Assembly (NCBI GenBank): GCA_022393335.1
Contig: JAJEKB010020357.1
Coordinates: forward strand, 62,296 to 126,295
Direction of reading: 5' to 3'
DNA: 64,000 nucleotides
DNA from: Macrotrachela quadricornifera
Lineage: Eukaryota > Rotifera > Eurotatoria > Philodinida > Philodinidae
Shown: positions 15,834 to 28,200 of the stretch, in pieces
How positions within the stretch are numbered: the stretch's first letter is position 1
How the letters are laid out: the number at the start of each line of letters is the position of its first letter
Position numbers and translations under genes: made by a program
Notes under the pieces: generated by a model
What the model saw: the letters and a program-made list of their open reading frames with translations, nothing else
Database searches by the model: none
Told to the model about the DNA's origin: nothing

Positions 15834-18724
15834 ATCTTCGTTTATAATATAACTCAAATGGACAAATTAGCTCAAGAAGGAATGCAAATTCTTGCTGATA
15901 CCTTACGAAAAAACACGGTGATTACCATCTCCTCTCTTCATCTTTTTTCATGTTTCTTTTCCTCTATACATAGGCATGCGTCACATTGGATCTTGAAGGC
16001 AAATACTTCGGAGACGAAGGAGCACAGTATCTCGCAAATGCCTTACAAAATAACTCGGTGATCCACATTCTCTCTGCATCCCTTTCATATTCATCCTCTT
16101 CTTTGCACACAGACACTGATCACACTGGACGTTTCCAATAATATGATAGGAGTTACTGGAGCACAACATGTCGCTGATATCTTACAAACTAGCATGGTGA
16201 TCCTTATTCTTTCTTCATCTCTCATATATTCATCCTTTTCTCTACATACAGACCATGATCACACTGAAGTTTAATCGTAATTCAATCACGGACAAAGGGA
16301 TGCAACATATCGCTGATGCTTTAAAAAAAAATAAGGTGATCTTTATTATCTCTTCATTGCTCTCAAATTCATATTCTCCTTTATGTAAAGACACTCATCA
16401 CATTGGAACTTAATGCCGTTAAAAGTGGAGCAACAGGAACAGAACATATAGCTAATGCATTACGAAATCACATGGTGATACTCATTCTCTGTTCATCTCT
16501 CTTATATCCACCTTTTTCATCTACATACAGACACTGACCACACTGGAGTTTACAAACAATAAAATTGGAGACGAAGGAACACAATATCTCGCTGATGTTT
16601 TAAGAAATAATACGGTATGCCTAATTCTTTCTTCATATTTCTTATATACCTTTTCTCCTTCACATTTAGACACTCACCACACTGGACATAGGATACAATG
16701 AAATTGGAGCAATTGGTGCACAGTATCTCGCAGATGCCTTACGAAATAACACTGTAATCCTCATTTTCTCTTCGTCTTTCTGTCATATCGATCTTCTCCT
16801 CTACACATAGATACTGACTACATTAAAAATGCGAAAAAATAAGATCGGAGACGAAGGCGCACAACACCTCGCTGATGCCTTACATAATAATAAGGTGATT
16901 CTCATTGTCTCTTCATCTCTCTCTCTCTCTTTCATATTCATGTGATCCATTAAATGTAGGCACTCACCACACTGATCCTTTCAGACAATAATATCACAGA
17001 GAAAGGAGCACAACATGTCGCTTATGCGTTACTAAATAACACGGTAATATGCATAATCTCGTCTTATCTCTCATATGCATCTTCTTCTCTACACACAGAC
17101 ACTCATCTCATTGGACCTTAGCCTTAACCGTCCTAGATCTGCTGGGACTCAGCATCTCGCTGATGCTCTGCGTAAAAACAAGGTGACCCTCATTCTCTCG
17201 TTGCATGTCTTTCATATCTATCTTTTCCTTTAAACATAGACACTTACCACAATGGATCTTACTAATAGTCGAATCGGATCTACTGAAATTCAATATCTTG
17301 CTGATACCTTACAAAATAACACAGTGATCCTCGTTCTCTCTTTATATCGCTCTCATATCCATCTTATCTTCTGTACATAGACGCTTACTACATTGAAAAT
17401 TGCTGCGAATAAAATTTATGATGTTGGAGCACAACATCTCGCTGATGCGTTACGAAATAACACAGTATCTCTGATTTCCTCTTGATCTCTCTCATACGCA
17501 TCTTTTCTTCTACATACAGACACTTACCACATTGGAACTTCGATACAGTTTGATTGGAGCTGAAGGAACACAGCATCTCGCTAATGCCTTAGGAAATAAC
17601 ACAGTAAGCTTTAATCTCTCCTTATTTCTCTTACATTCCTCGGCTCCTATACACACAGGGACTGACCACACTGGAACTTCGCGGCAATCTCATAAAAGTT
17701 GCTGGAGCACAACATCTCGCTGATGCTTTACAAAATAACACGGTAATCTTTATATCCTTTTCATGTTTTTAATATTCATCGTATTCATCTTATATAGACA
17801 CTCACCAACCTGGATCTTACGGAGACTCAAGTGGAAGATGATGGGGCACAACATCTCGCCGATGCTTTACGGTTTAACACGGTAATCATTATTTTCTCTT
17901 CATCTTTGTCATATTTATCTTATTCGCTATGCACAGACACTCGCTACGCTGGTGCTTGAACGCAATGATATCACAAAGAAAGGAACGCAATATATTGCTG
18001 ATGCTTTACGAAATAACAGGGTGAGCCTCATTCTGTTTTCACCTTTTTCGCATTTTTCTTCTTCTCTACACACAGGGACTCACCAAACTAGACCTTTCTT
18101 CCAATGCAATCGAAGCTGTTGGGGCACAGCATCTCGCCGATGCCTTACGAAATAATACAGTAACATTCATTCTTTTTTCATCTCTTTCATATCGATCTTT
18201 TCTCTTGTACACAGACACTTACCACATTGATCCTTAAGCAGTGTAGAATCGAGGATAATGGAATAGAGCATATAGCTGAGGCATTAAGAAATAACACAGT
18301 GATTCTGATACTGTCTCAATTTCTCTCATATTTGTTTCCTCCTCTACACATAGACACTCACTACACTGATCCTTCAATGCACTGGTATCAAAGAGAAAGG
18401 AGTACAACATCTAGCTGATGTTCTGCGAAATAACATGGTAATTTCCTCTCTCTCTCTCTCTTCACTTCTTTTATATCTATCTTGTCTTCGAAACATAGAC
18501 ACTCACCACAATGGACCTTCGTGATAATGAACTCAAAGATAATGGCACACAACAACTCGCTAATGCCTTACGAAACAACACAGTGAGTTTCAATCTGTAT
18601 TTTCTGCTCTCCTGTATATGTTCTCTATACTTAGACACTTCAAATATTATATATCTTCTGGGGTAACAGTGTTTCTTCTGAACTTGAGGAACGACTCAAA
18701 TGGGAAGACAATAGAATTCAATAA
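15834..18724 (+). CDS. LRR (ribonuclease-inhibitor/NLRC3-type) cassette-exon gene
   Basis: Twenty exons of exactly 84 nt start at 15834, 15974, 16113, 16252, 16391, 16531, 16670, 16811, 16960, 17099, 17240, 17381, 17520, 17659, 17798, 17937, 18076, 18215, 18354 and 18499. A 90-nt terminal exon (18635-18724) ends in TAA. Every junction is phase 0, with AG before and GT after. Each exon encodes one 28-residue LRR of consensus TLTTLxLxxNxIxxxGAQHLADALRNNT. The last exon (TLQILYIFWGNSVSSELEER...) is a typical C-terminal cap. No exon has an in-frame stop. Introns are 52-65 nt, mostly 55. The first repeat is atypical at its N-terminus (IFVYNITQMDKLAQEG). Translation may start at ATG 15858 within it, or 5' exons may be missing. 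Such solenoids bind proteins in NLR-like receptors; no NACHT, F-box or other effector domain is visible. Confidence 0.85.
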
Positions 18725-21700
18725 AAACTACGTCTTCTTTTTTTTAAACTCACATGTTTTATTCCGTTTTGATTCGTTGCTTTTTTCTCATGTCCGCACC
18801 TTTTTAATTTGATTTTTTTTCTTATTCGCTGGCGACTGATTAACCATGTGCTACCATTCTGATATTTTGCCATTTTCAATTATTAGAAATCTTCCCAAAA
18901 CATTATAAGATAAGACGAATTCACTTGATTCCTGTTTCAATTTAACATAGAGCCACTGAAGATATTGACTCACAATGGAAGTGTTTGTGGTGATAAACGA
19001 AAAAATTGGATCTATCCGTGTCAAATGAAAGCTTTCGTTGAGAAACAAACAAGGTTTAAATATTAGCGGCCTTAGGCTTATCTAAAGAGAGATAATCAGT
19101 TTTTATGGCACGCAACATTTGAATATATAAGAACAATAGTGTTATTCACATTAATTTTTCATTCAATCATCTGATTATTTCAGTAGTAATCTAAAAGAAT
19201 GTTTCTGAAAATTTATCAATAGCATTAACATCATAATAGTGTTATTGATTTCCGGAAATTCAGTATTGAAGAGATGAAAAATAACGTATATAATGTTTTG
19301 AAAACTCGTTTTAATGTATAATTTGAAATAAAAGTGCATTGGTGCATCATTTGATGATCTATTGTTCATTTTCAAGGATTTTGTGGTTTTTGACTACAAA
19401 ATAGTTTCTAAAAAGAATAAAAAGTAGTTCATCGTGATCAGCAGCTCACGCTCTATCAAACCATATGGAAAAAAAATAAAAATAAATTTCACTCGATTTT
19501 TGCATTGCCTGCACCTTACATGTTCAGAAAGAAAATTATCTGATTGTTATTTTTCTATAATAAAATTTGTTTTCTTTAATCCAAATAAAGTACTTGAAGA
19601 ATTTCATTTATCAAAACGATCTATTCAATTAATGCATAATGATGGTCTATTCTATATCTATGATCTTGTAGTAGTTTATCTAAGAAATATTTCTCAATTT
19701 TATCACGTTCGTTTAGAACATTATTATTTATCAAACAAAATTTTTTGATAGCAATAAAGCCTATCAAAAAGTAGTATTATTAAATGATTCATTTCAATAA
19801 TTAAACTCGTTCTGTACATTTACAAACTACATAATTACAGTATTATATCATTAAGTATTATTCATAGAAGATCATAAACTGTTTTATATATATAAAACAA
19901 ATAATCATTGTATAAGAGGATAGAGATTGGAGAAGACCGTTCTTTTTTCTATTACAGTTATAATCAGGAATGACTATAAGTCCTGATTAAATTTTCATTT
20001 TCTTTAATTTTAAATTCAAATGTTACGTTCGTTCGTTTTGTTTATTTCTGCATTGATGTAAATAAAAAGTATCTGATATATTCAACCAGTTTGAACAAAT
20101 GTTTTGTAACTAATCTGTTCTATTAATTGTGAATAAACAATACGGCAATTGTTATTCTCTTCATCATTTTGTTAAATTAATCTTCAGTCAGTTATAGTGG
20201 AAAGAATAATAACATAAATAAAAATGTTTTGAATGTATATTACATCTGATCGCATGATTTTTTTTTATTATTTATATAAACAAACAACTTATATTGATAT
20301 AAAAAAAAAACTTGATCAGACACATCAGCTGTATATAACTCGATTTAAGTTTTGAACCTTTTTCCGCTTTTTAACCATTCGACAACATTACATTTTCTTC
20401 AATCTCTCATTACTCTCACGTTGTTCTCCATTCATACCTACGTCATACGCCATGTTACTGTTCTCCTTCTTCATAATCACGTGACATTTTCATGTTGTCT
20501 GTCTTCTCCGTCCGTATCCTTGAGTTTTAAACTTTCAAAAGTAGAAAATTTGTATAGTTGAAATGACTTTCTGAAATGCATATGTATGATTAATCATCAG
20601 TCATTGTAAACTATATTAAATTGTTCAATATTCAACTTAGCAACCGCATCAAATGGCAATGTTTATATTTAGTTCTGAAGCAATCTGATATCGAAAAGAT
20701 AAGATCTAGAAAAAAGCCATTCTAATATTAAATTTTTTTTTGTATCTTTTCAATTACAAAATTCGTCATCCACGAACTAACGATCACATTGAAATTAGAA
20801 AAAAATAAACATTACTATTGCATGCATCTTAAGCAAAGTATCTTAAACTTAATACAATTTAAAACTAGTTACTGAGCAGTTGGATGATCTCAAGATTTTC
20901 GATAAAATATTTATAACTTATGAATAAAGTGAGTTACGACGATTGGTTCTCTATGAATCTACAGAAAAAGAAATGTCTTTGTTATCAATTAGTAGCAAGG
21001 AGATATCATTATAAACAGCTTGTCGCCTATACGAGGAGCGAGAAAGAGACACAAACAATAGTAATTAAATTAAGTAATTTAACTTAACCTGTTAATGTAC
21101 AGAAAAGTAATTACTTCTTTTAAAGTAAAGAACAGACATTTTAAACTACAACTCGTCACTAGTAGGTTAGATGGATTTTTAGAAGAGCATTCATTGGTGA
21201 CTGAGTAGCTTTTTATTGCAGTGTAACTATGAAAAATATAATACTGATGAATTACTTTCGAAGAATTTCATCCTCAGAATTCGATCATTTTCTTTCATTA
21301 GCATAGATTTATCAACTACTCGTAAAAACATTCATATGAATAATGGCATTATGAATAAGTTAAATTACTATTTGTATATCTCTCTTTCTCACTTCTGTAT
21401 AACCGATGAACTGATAGTGCAACAAATTCATCGGTTACCATAAATTCAAGTATGGTCAAAGATTTTTAACAACACGAATAATTCATTCTCTACTTTCAAG
21501 AATATCCTTCTCGGAAAAAAAGAACGAATTCATATATCTAACAGCTTTTATATGATACAAAATCAATTCCTTTTGATTAAGACTTCAATTTGATGTTATT
21601 GTTTATATTAACTATAAGTTTTAATGATGTCTTTTATTATGCATTATTTTAGATGTTTTATGTTTTTTTTTCCTTCGCTGATATTTATTTAATAGGTAAT

Positions 21701-21739
21701 GTGTTTCATGTATTTGCACTTAAACAAAATTTTACACAA
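18725..21739. other. Intergenic, about 3 kb
   Basis: AT-rich. The longest ORF (19434-19748, plus, 104 codons, internal segment VLEEFHLSKRSIQLMHND) has a plausible amino-acid mix but no recognisable motif and no supporting splice context, so it is left uncalled. No RNA gene or repeat was recognised. Confidence 0.4.
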
Positions 21740-23191
21740 TTATTGTGAATCTGCCGTTTTTGGCATTTGTATAGGTGTTGGTGGACTTAATGAGTCTTCC
21801 ATAGTTGTTAATGTTAAAGTTTTATTTCTTCTTGATTCATGAATAAGTAACATTTGTTTAATATCATCTATAGTTGTTGATTTATTTAATTTTTGATTTG
21901 ATAATTGACGTGAAATATATGATGAGTTCATTGTTGAATTTGATAATGAATTATTTAAACGATGTTCTTCATCTTGATCAACATGAACTGTTGAATGAAC
22001 AAACCATTGTGGTAAAGGTTTTGGTTCATATGGAATTTTTTTATTAGCTAATTTTATTTTAGCTGGTAATGGTTGTGTTGCAACTTGAGCTGTTGATTGA
22101 GTTGATAATTTCGTTGATTTTTTACCTGGTTTACCAGGAACACGAGATGATGATGATGTTGATGTTATTATTGAATCTGTATTACTTGTTTCATCAATAT
22201 CCATTTGTGAATAATGATCATCATCATCTTTTTCAATAATTATTTGTATATCATGATTAATTGTTGTTGTACGATCAAATACATTTGATGCATGTGAACG
22301 ATGTGTATTTGATGATGTTGTTTCTTTATTATTATTATGATTTGATGAAGAATTATTTCCATTTTGTTGAAATATATCTTGATCAGATGAAGTTTTTTGT
22401 TGTTCATTTGACATAATATCATCAATAGTTTGAAGAATTTGAAATAATGGTTTCAATTGTTCATTAAATAAGCTCACTGTTGCTGTTTGTCTATTGGGTG
22501 TTGCTATTTCTTTTGTTTCAATATCTTCATGTACATTACCTCCACATATTAAACATATTAAGGATTCTTGATCCTGATTATATAATTTTCCAATATTAAA
22601 TTCAGTATATTCTTTTGAACATTGTTCACATTTATAATTTGATTGTTTATATGTTTGTTGTCTTTCAAGAGTTTCAACATAAGTTTGCATATTAAGTAAA
22701 CGATATTTAACAACATTGATAAACATTGCTGTATCAATTTTATAATAATATTGATCTTGATTACGTCGACCAGTTGTACCATCATTAGATTCAAGACGAT
22801 GATCTTCAATAATAAATTTATCACGTTTAAATTCTTGAATATAAGAACGAATTGTTTTAGCATCTAAATATAAACGATCAGCTAAATCTTGTTGTTTTAT
22901 TCGTTCATAATGATAAATATATTCAATAACAAGAGATTTTGGAATATCATAAAATGTACGCATTATAAAGCGTATTAATGCTTTAAGTATTGCTCGAGGA
23001 TCATTAACATCATATGTTGGAAGAGGAAGTTCATTCGATGGAGTTACTTGAGGATTTGTTGTTGAAGAATTTGTTTGTGAATTAGGCTTTGTTGATTGGG
23101 GAACAGAAGGATTAAGATTTGTAAATGAACCACCACCAGCTGTAATCGACGACATGTCGTTGTTGATCATATTTAAATCAGCAAAGACCAT
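21740..23191 (-). CDS. GTF2E1: General transcription factor IIE subunit 1 (TFIIE-alpha)
   Basis: Single-exon gene of 483 residues (human about 440). TFIIE-alpha joins the RNA polymerase II pre-initiation complex, recruits TFIIH and stimulates its kinase and helicase. Residues about 61-170 are the winged-helix domain (DPRAILKALIRFIMRTFYD, then KTIRSYIQEFKRDKFI and YYYKID). Residues 186-223 are the zinc ribbon, with ligands C188, C191, C213 and C216. The long Ser/Thr/Asn-rich linker contains an acidic patch (EKDDDDHYSQMDIDE), and a conserved-looking KIPYEPKPLPQWFVHSTV motif lies near 395-415. The N-terminal 55 residues are low complexity. The start at 23191 is the first ATG; Met 8 is an alternative. 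Lack of introns is unusual beside its intron-rich neighbours. Divergent from ataxin-2 with 2 kb between. Confidence 0.92.
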   Translation of the reverse strand: MVFADLNMINNDMSSITAGGGSFTNLNPSVPQSTKPNSQTNSSTTNPQVTPSNELPLPTYDVNDPRAILKALIRFIMRTFYDIPKSLVIEYIYHYERIKQQDLADRLYLDAKTIRSYIQEFKRDKFIIEDHRLESNDGTTGRRNQDQYYYKIDTAMFINVVKYRLLNMQTYVETLERQQTYKQSNYKCEQCSKEYTEFNIGKLYNQDQESLICLICGGNVHEDIETKEIATPNRQTATVSLFNEQLKPLFQILQTIDDIMSNEQQKTSSDQDIFQQNGNNSSSNHNNNKETTSSNTHRSHASNVFDRTTTINHDIQIIIEKDDDDHYSQMDIDETSNTDSIITSTSSSSRVPGKPGKKSTKLSTQSTAQVATQPLPAKIKLANKKIPYEPKPLPQWFVHSTVHVDQDEEHRLNNSLSNSTMNSSYISRQLSNQKLNKSTTIDDIKQMLLIHESRRNKTLTLTTMEDSLSPPTPIQMPKTADSQ

Positions 23192-25252
23192 AATCGAAAA
23201 CAGGAATATGCAGGCGAATCTAAGATAGAAATAATAATTATAAAATAATGCATATCTTATTTTAATATTATATAGATTTCAACTAAATTAACTTGTAAAA
23301 AAGAAAAGAAACAAAATATATGAATAAAGTTTTTTTCACATATGAATTTTCTAAAAATTCATATTTTATACAGTAACGATGAAAACACGGCGATATTTTA
23401 AAATCTTTTTACAAGTTAGTCTGTTTTCAACTCAAAACTGAAATGTATCATTTTTCTTGTAAATCAAATTTCCGTGGAAAAATCTTCGAAAAGTTTTATA
23501 TTTGGATCCAAATATTTTTAGATTTTTAGTCTCATTGATATCTACTTATTGGAAACGTATGAGTTCAATCAATATTGATTAATTAGGTATGTATCTTTGC
23601 TGGTTTTATTTCTTAATTAGAAGAATTAATCAGTATTTATAATCAAACATATCTTCTATAGTTTTTAGAAAATATTTCAGTTTTTTGTTAGTAATCTATA
23701 TTTCGATAGAAAAAATTCAATTAAAAGAATAATACCTTTAATATTTATTGAAATAGTATTTTATTTTTTTCAAATTTCATTCTATTAATAAATAGGATAT
23801 TCCATAATGCTGTTTTTTTCTTCTGGTATATTTTTATTATTCGATTTAACTTTATCAATAAATATATACACGGAGGTTTTATTTATATGAGTAAATTTTC
23901 AAAGCTATTACTTATAACCAAAGTAGAAAAATACTATTCAGCAATTCTTTTTTTTTTATTGCTTCAATTTTCATTTTTTAAGTATTCAGATCTTTCATAG
24001 TCATTTTCATAGATATTTGTTGTAATCTATCTACGAAAAAAAGAAATCTAGTGACATTAAATTCACTGATTATAAAGTCTGCGAGATTAAATTTCTCAAT
24101 TATTCAGAATGTTCTATTTTGGAAAAATATTCAAATGTCCTACCTTATTAGAAAATTACTTCTACAGTAATTGTTTTTTTTTTCTTTAAAATTAAATAAA
24201 GTTTCAAATGATGTCAATCAAAATCAATGGTCCAACGATTAGTATTTTTAACATTATGTCTCAAATACTAAGTTTTATATTTTAGTTGAAGGTAATAGCT
24301 TTGAAACTCATATAAATAAAAACTTAATGTATGCATCTATTATTCGAAAAAGAAATTTCCTCGACAAAGTGAAATGAAATACTAAAAACAATTTAAATTA
24401 TTATTTCAAATTTGATTTTAACTTAAATATAATTCTTTTAACAACAATTATTATTATCGTACTCAATCTAAGAACAGCAGAGATGAAGTAATGTAATGAT
24501 GTAGTGATCTTCTTTGCTTGATAAAACATTTAAAAAATTTTAATATCGATGATAAGAATATTCCAATAACATGACACAAAATACACACCGAGAATGATAT
24601 ATCTTGTACGAAATCAATTAACAATCAACTAATATATACGTATATATATATATATAAATATTCTTATATCTAAAATAATTTTAAAACTATTCGTCCGATT
24701 TAATATTGAAAAAAGAATTAAGATACAATTTTATTTAGAAATTGAAATTTTAGACAATTGATTTTTCCCTGTCATATAAACATATGGAAGAGGACAAGTT
24801 GAATCGTGTTTATATACATATTGATGAAAGATAGATTGCGTTACAATCAATGAAATAATAGTCATTGTTAGTAGCGTATAAAACATATCTTTAATTATTT
24901 TATTTTTTATAATAATTTTTTCTAAATTTTTTTTTAAATATATTTTTTAAATAAATATTTAAAAATTTTTTACTGATGTCACTAGAATCGATTTATCACG
25001 TAAATCGAAAAAAGAGTGGTTAAAAAATTTGCCTTTTTTCAATCATTCGTTTTAATTCAATGCCATCAAAATGAATTCTTTTTTTTTTTTTAAATAATTT
25101 TAATTTATAAATTTATTAAAAATAATTTTGTTTTTGTAGAATTGATAAAAAAAACACTGTCAATTAACTTGTTGATTTATTTAAGAGTGTGTGCGTGTGT
25201 GTATTTGGTAAATTAGTTCAGATTTATTTTTCCGTATTTTAATCTATTGATA
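23192..25252. other. TFIIE-alpha / ataxin-2 divergent intergenic region
   Basis: About 2 kb of very AT-rich DNA that should hold the promoters of both divergent genes. An alternating TA run lies at about 24630-24660 and a TG-rich run at 25187-25204. No motif could be assigned. Confidence 0.4.
24731..24886 (-). CDS. Possible small secreted or membrane-anchored peptide
   Basis: A 51-codon ORF reading MFYTLLTMTIISLIVTQS (signal or anchor-like), then DSTCPLPYVYMTGKNQ and a stop. It sits alone between TFIIE-alpha and ataxin-2, with no recognised family and one cysteine. It may be the first exon of an undetected gene or chance. Confidence 0.2.
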   Translation of the reverse strand: MFYTLLTMTIISLIVTQSIFHQYVYKHDSTCPLPYVYMTGKNQLSKISISK

Positions 25253-28200
25253 ATGTCATCAACACGAACAACATCTTTAAATACTCATCATACAAATGGT
25301 TCAACAAATTTATATGATATAAATGATTCAACATCAAATATGAATTATCCAACAAGCAACAATTCTGAGTACAGAGAATTAGTTTTTATAATTATGAAAA
25401 TATATATATATATATTTATTTTACTTAGATTTGATTCAATTCCACAACGATCATCTTTGATGAGAAATGTTTCGCAAGTATATTATATTGTTTTTTTTAA
25501 CATTTTTTCAATAAAAATTAAGATTTTTATTAATTATTTAGTATGATGGAATTTATCGAAATGCCCGATTTATTCATGCATTAAGTAGTGGATTAGTAGT
25601 AAGTATTTTTATAGATCTTTTTTTTTTCGTTTCATATTATTCAAATAGATAATTTATTTGTAGAATAAAACATAATGAGCTATAGGTTTTAGCCTTAAAA
25701 ATTTTATTTCTTATATGTGCTAGTATTTTGAGATTAAGTAAAATTTATATCGCAACAGATCAATAGAAAGGAGAGAAAAATGGACAATAGGAAACATAAG
25801 ATCTATCAAGTTTGAAGACGGTGATCAATAAAATGCAGGATATGACTATTTTAATAAATTCTGATGCATTGCTATAGTTTATAAAAGATACTGATGAATT
25901 TCCTCGAGAGTTGTCTAATTCTAACGAATTTTGATACAATACGAGAAATGAACGCTATAATTCATTAGAATTCATGATCTACTTCTCTCTCCCTTGAATG
26001 AGTATCGAAAAATAAAACATGAGTTATATATGATGTTAATGTCAATATTAGAAAATCTATGATTTTGTACTTGACAAAACAAAAATGTTTCACTCAAGTG
26101 TTGCTTACATTCAAACCAAAGACTTCTATACGAAATAACGAGCAGAAGTACCTGATTTTGGTTGAAATAATTTGACAATAAGTATTTGGTATGAGAGAAA
26201 ATGACGATGCTATAGCATTCTTCTAACAAACATATATATAAAATATCGAAACATTTTAATTGCGTCATTCCATAGCGTGTTGTAAAAATTCCAATGACAA
26301 CATATGATGCATTGGAAGAAATGTGGTCGATAGGTTGGATTCCTTGGAGTGTTTTGGTAATTTCATAATATGTTGCAACAGGAAAAATCCAATGGCGATA
26401 TATGACTCATCCTTTTAGTGAAGTTCCAGAGTGCGCTATAACACAGAGGTAAAACGTACGATACTCATATCCCACTCAGCGGCAGACATAGAGAGTTTGC
26501 TGAGATGGTGTAGAAAGGGCGAAAGTTCGTTTTCATTTAAAAAACTGCTCCAGGACAGCTACGACACGGAAAGACTGGCATTTATATTAGAAAGAACTGA
26601 AATTTTTTTTATCTAAGAAAAGCGCGACCACGTTCCCGTCTTCCTAGATGCGTCACTGGTTTTACTTGTATTTAACATCATCTATTCAGTAGAGTCATGA
26701 GCGCTCCAGTAACGTATTGAACTCAATAAATTTCTGTCAAATTTCGAAAACTGGGGAACTCTTCCTCCAAATCGCTACAATCTCGTCTCGACCTTCCTCT
26801 GGACCTAAAAGAGTATCATGGAAAGTTTGGTGATACTAGCTATTACAGAAGTCGAATGCATAACGAACAGACAAACAGATTTCTTTATATATATATAGAT
26901 TCTTTTAATGCCAAATTATGGACTTTCATTCACTCTATTCTATCATGTATTTTCTTTTGAATAAATTATCTTATAGAAAGTGTTAATGCAAAAATTGATT
27001 ATTCTGTTAGTTCGATGAATCTTCAAATCAAATACTTTCGTTTCTTTTCAAATCAAAGATGCACAACTAATAAATATTACTTCAGCTATAGAAATTTGAT
27101 TATATTACACATTTGATATATATTATTTAATTTAAGGGTCAACAAGTAGTTATACAAACAAGTGATCATGAACGATTTCATGGTGTACTTGAAACACTTT
27201 CACCAAATGCTGATATTGTTTTAACTGTATCACATCGATTAGATAATAATAATAATGATATTATATCTTCGCCTACATTACCTATTGATCTGATTGATAC
27301 AACTGATAATTCATCACAAACATTTGAATTACATAAACGAATTATAAAAGCATCTAATATTGTTGAAATGATTGCTGTGAATATTGATTTATCGAGTATT
27401 TCAAAATGTATACTGAAAAAAAAATATTTAATTTTAAAAATAACCAAATTTTTTTTATTTGTTTTATATATATATAGGTTCGCTTGATGAGAATCCTAAA
27501 CTTAGTCAATTAGAAGATGATCGTTTTAGTCGTATGGAACATTTTTATGGTTCAGATGAAATTGATCCTGAAACATTAGAAGATCTTGATCTTGGTGATA
27601 ATGGAAAAGTAAAAAGAAAAGAAAAAATTTTATTTTATGTTAAAATTATTTTTAAAGGCTGGTTTTGATCCTGAAGATATGTTTCATACAAATCGAGAAA
27701 AATTTAATACAACAACTGATTTTGATGAAAGCAAATATACGTATGTTTTATTTCTGTTTTTTTTATTTTTTTAAAATTTTTGTTTCGTGTAGAAATGTTC
27801 CTGTACGTCAAATGTCTGCAACAGAATTAGCAGAAATTGATAAGAAAGTTCAAGAAATTGAAAGAGGTACTCGAACAGATGTTGATGAAGATGATGCAGG
27901 TATACAGAAAATTTTATTTTTATTAGTTAAGAAAAGATTCATTTATCTTTTTTTTTTAGGCGTTGCTCGTCCATCTGAATCACATAATCTTGATGATGGA
28001 AATAGTAATATAAAATCTACTCGTCCAAATCGTAATGATTTTCGTTATGATACCGAATATAATAATCTTTCAAAGTAATTCTTGAAAAATTCTTTTATTT
28101 TTTTATTTATTTTCTATTAGACGTGATAACTGGCGTGAACAACGACCTAGTAATTATAATCGTCGTGGTAATACAAAACAAAATCAATATATATCATCAA

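Noticed and set aside
15858..18418. Many 60-67-codon ORFs across the LRR array on both strands
   Set aside because: They are single LRR exons read through their 55-nt introns, or antisense frames of the repeats; the spliced model explains them.
15834..18724. CRISPR-like array suggested by regular 139-bp periodicity
   Set aside because: The repeated units are protein-coding LRR exons with splice sites, far longer and less identical than CRISPR repeats.
22558..22863. 101-codon minus-strand ORF in another frame of TFIIE-alpha
   Set aside because: Overlaps the winged-helix and zinc-ribbon coding frame of the real gene and is Leu/Ile/Asn-rich without motif.
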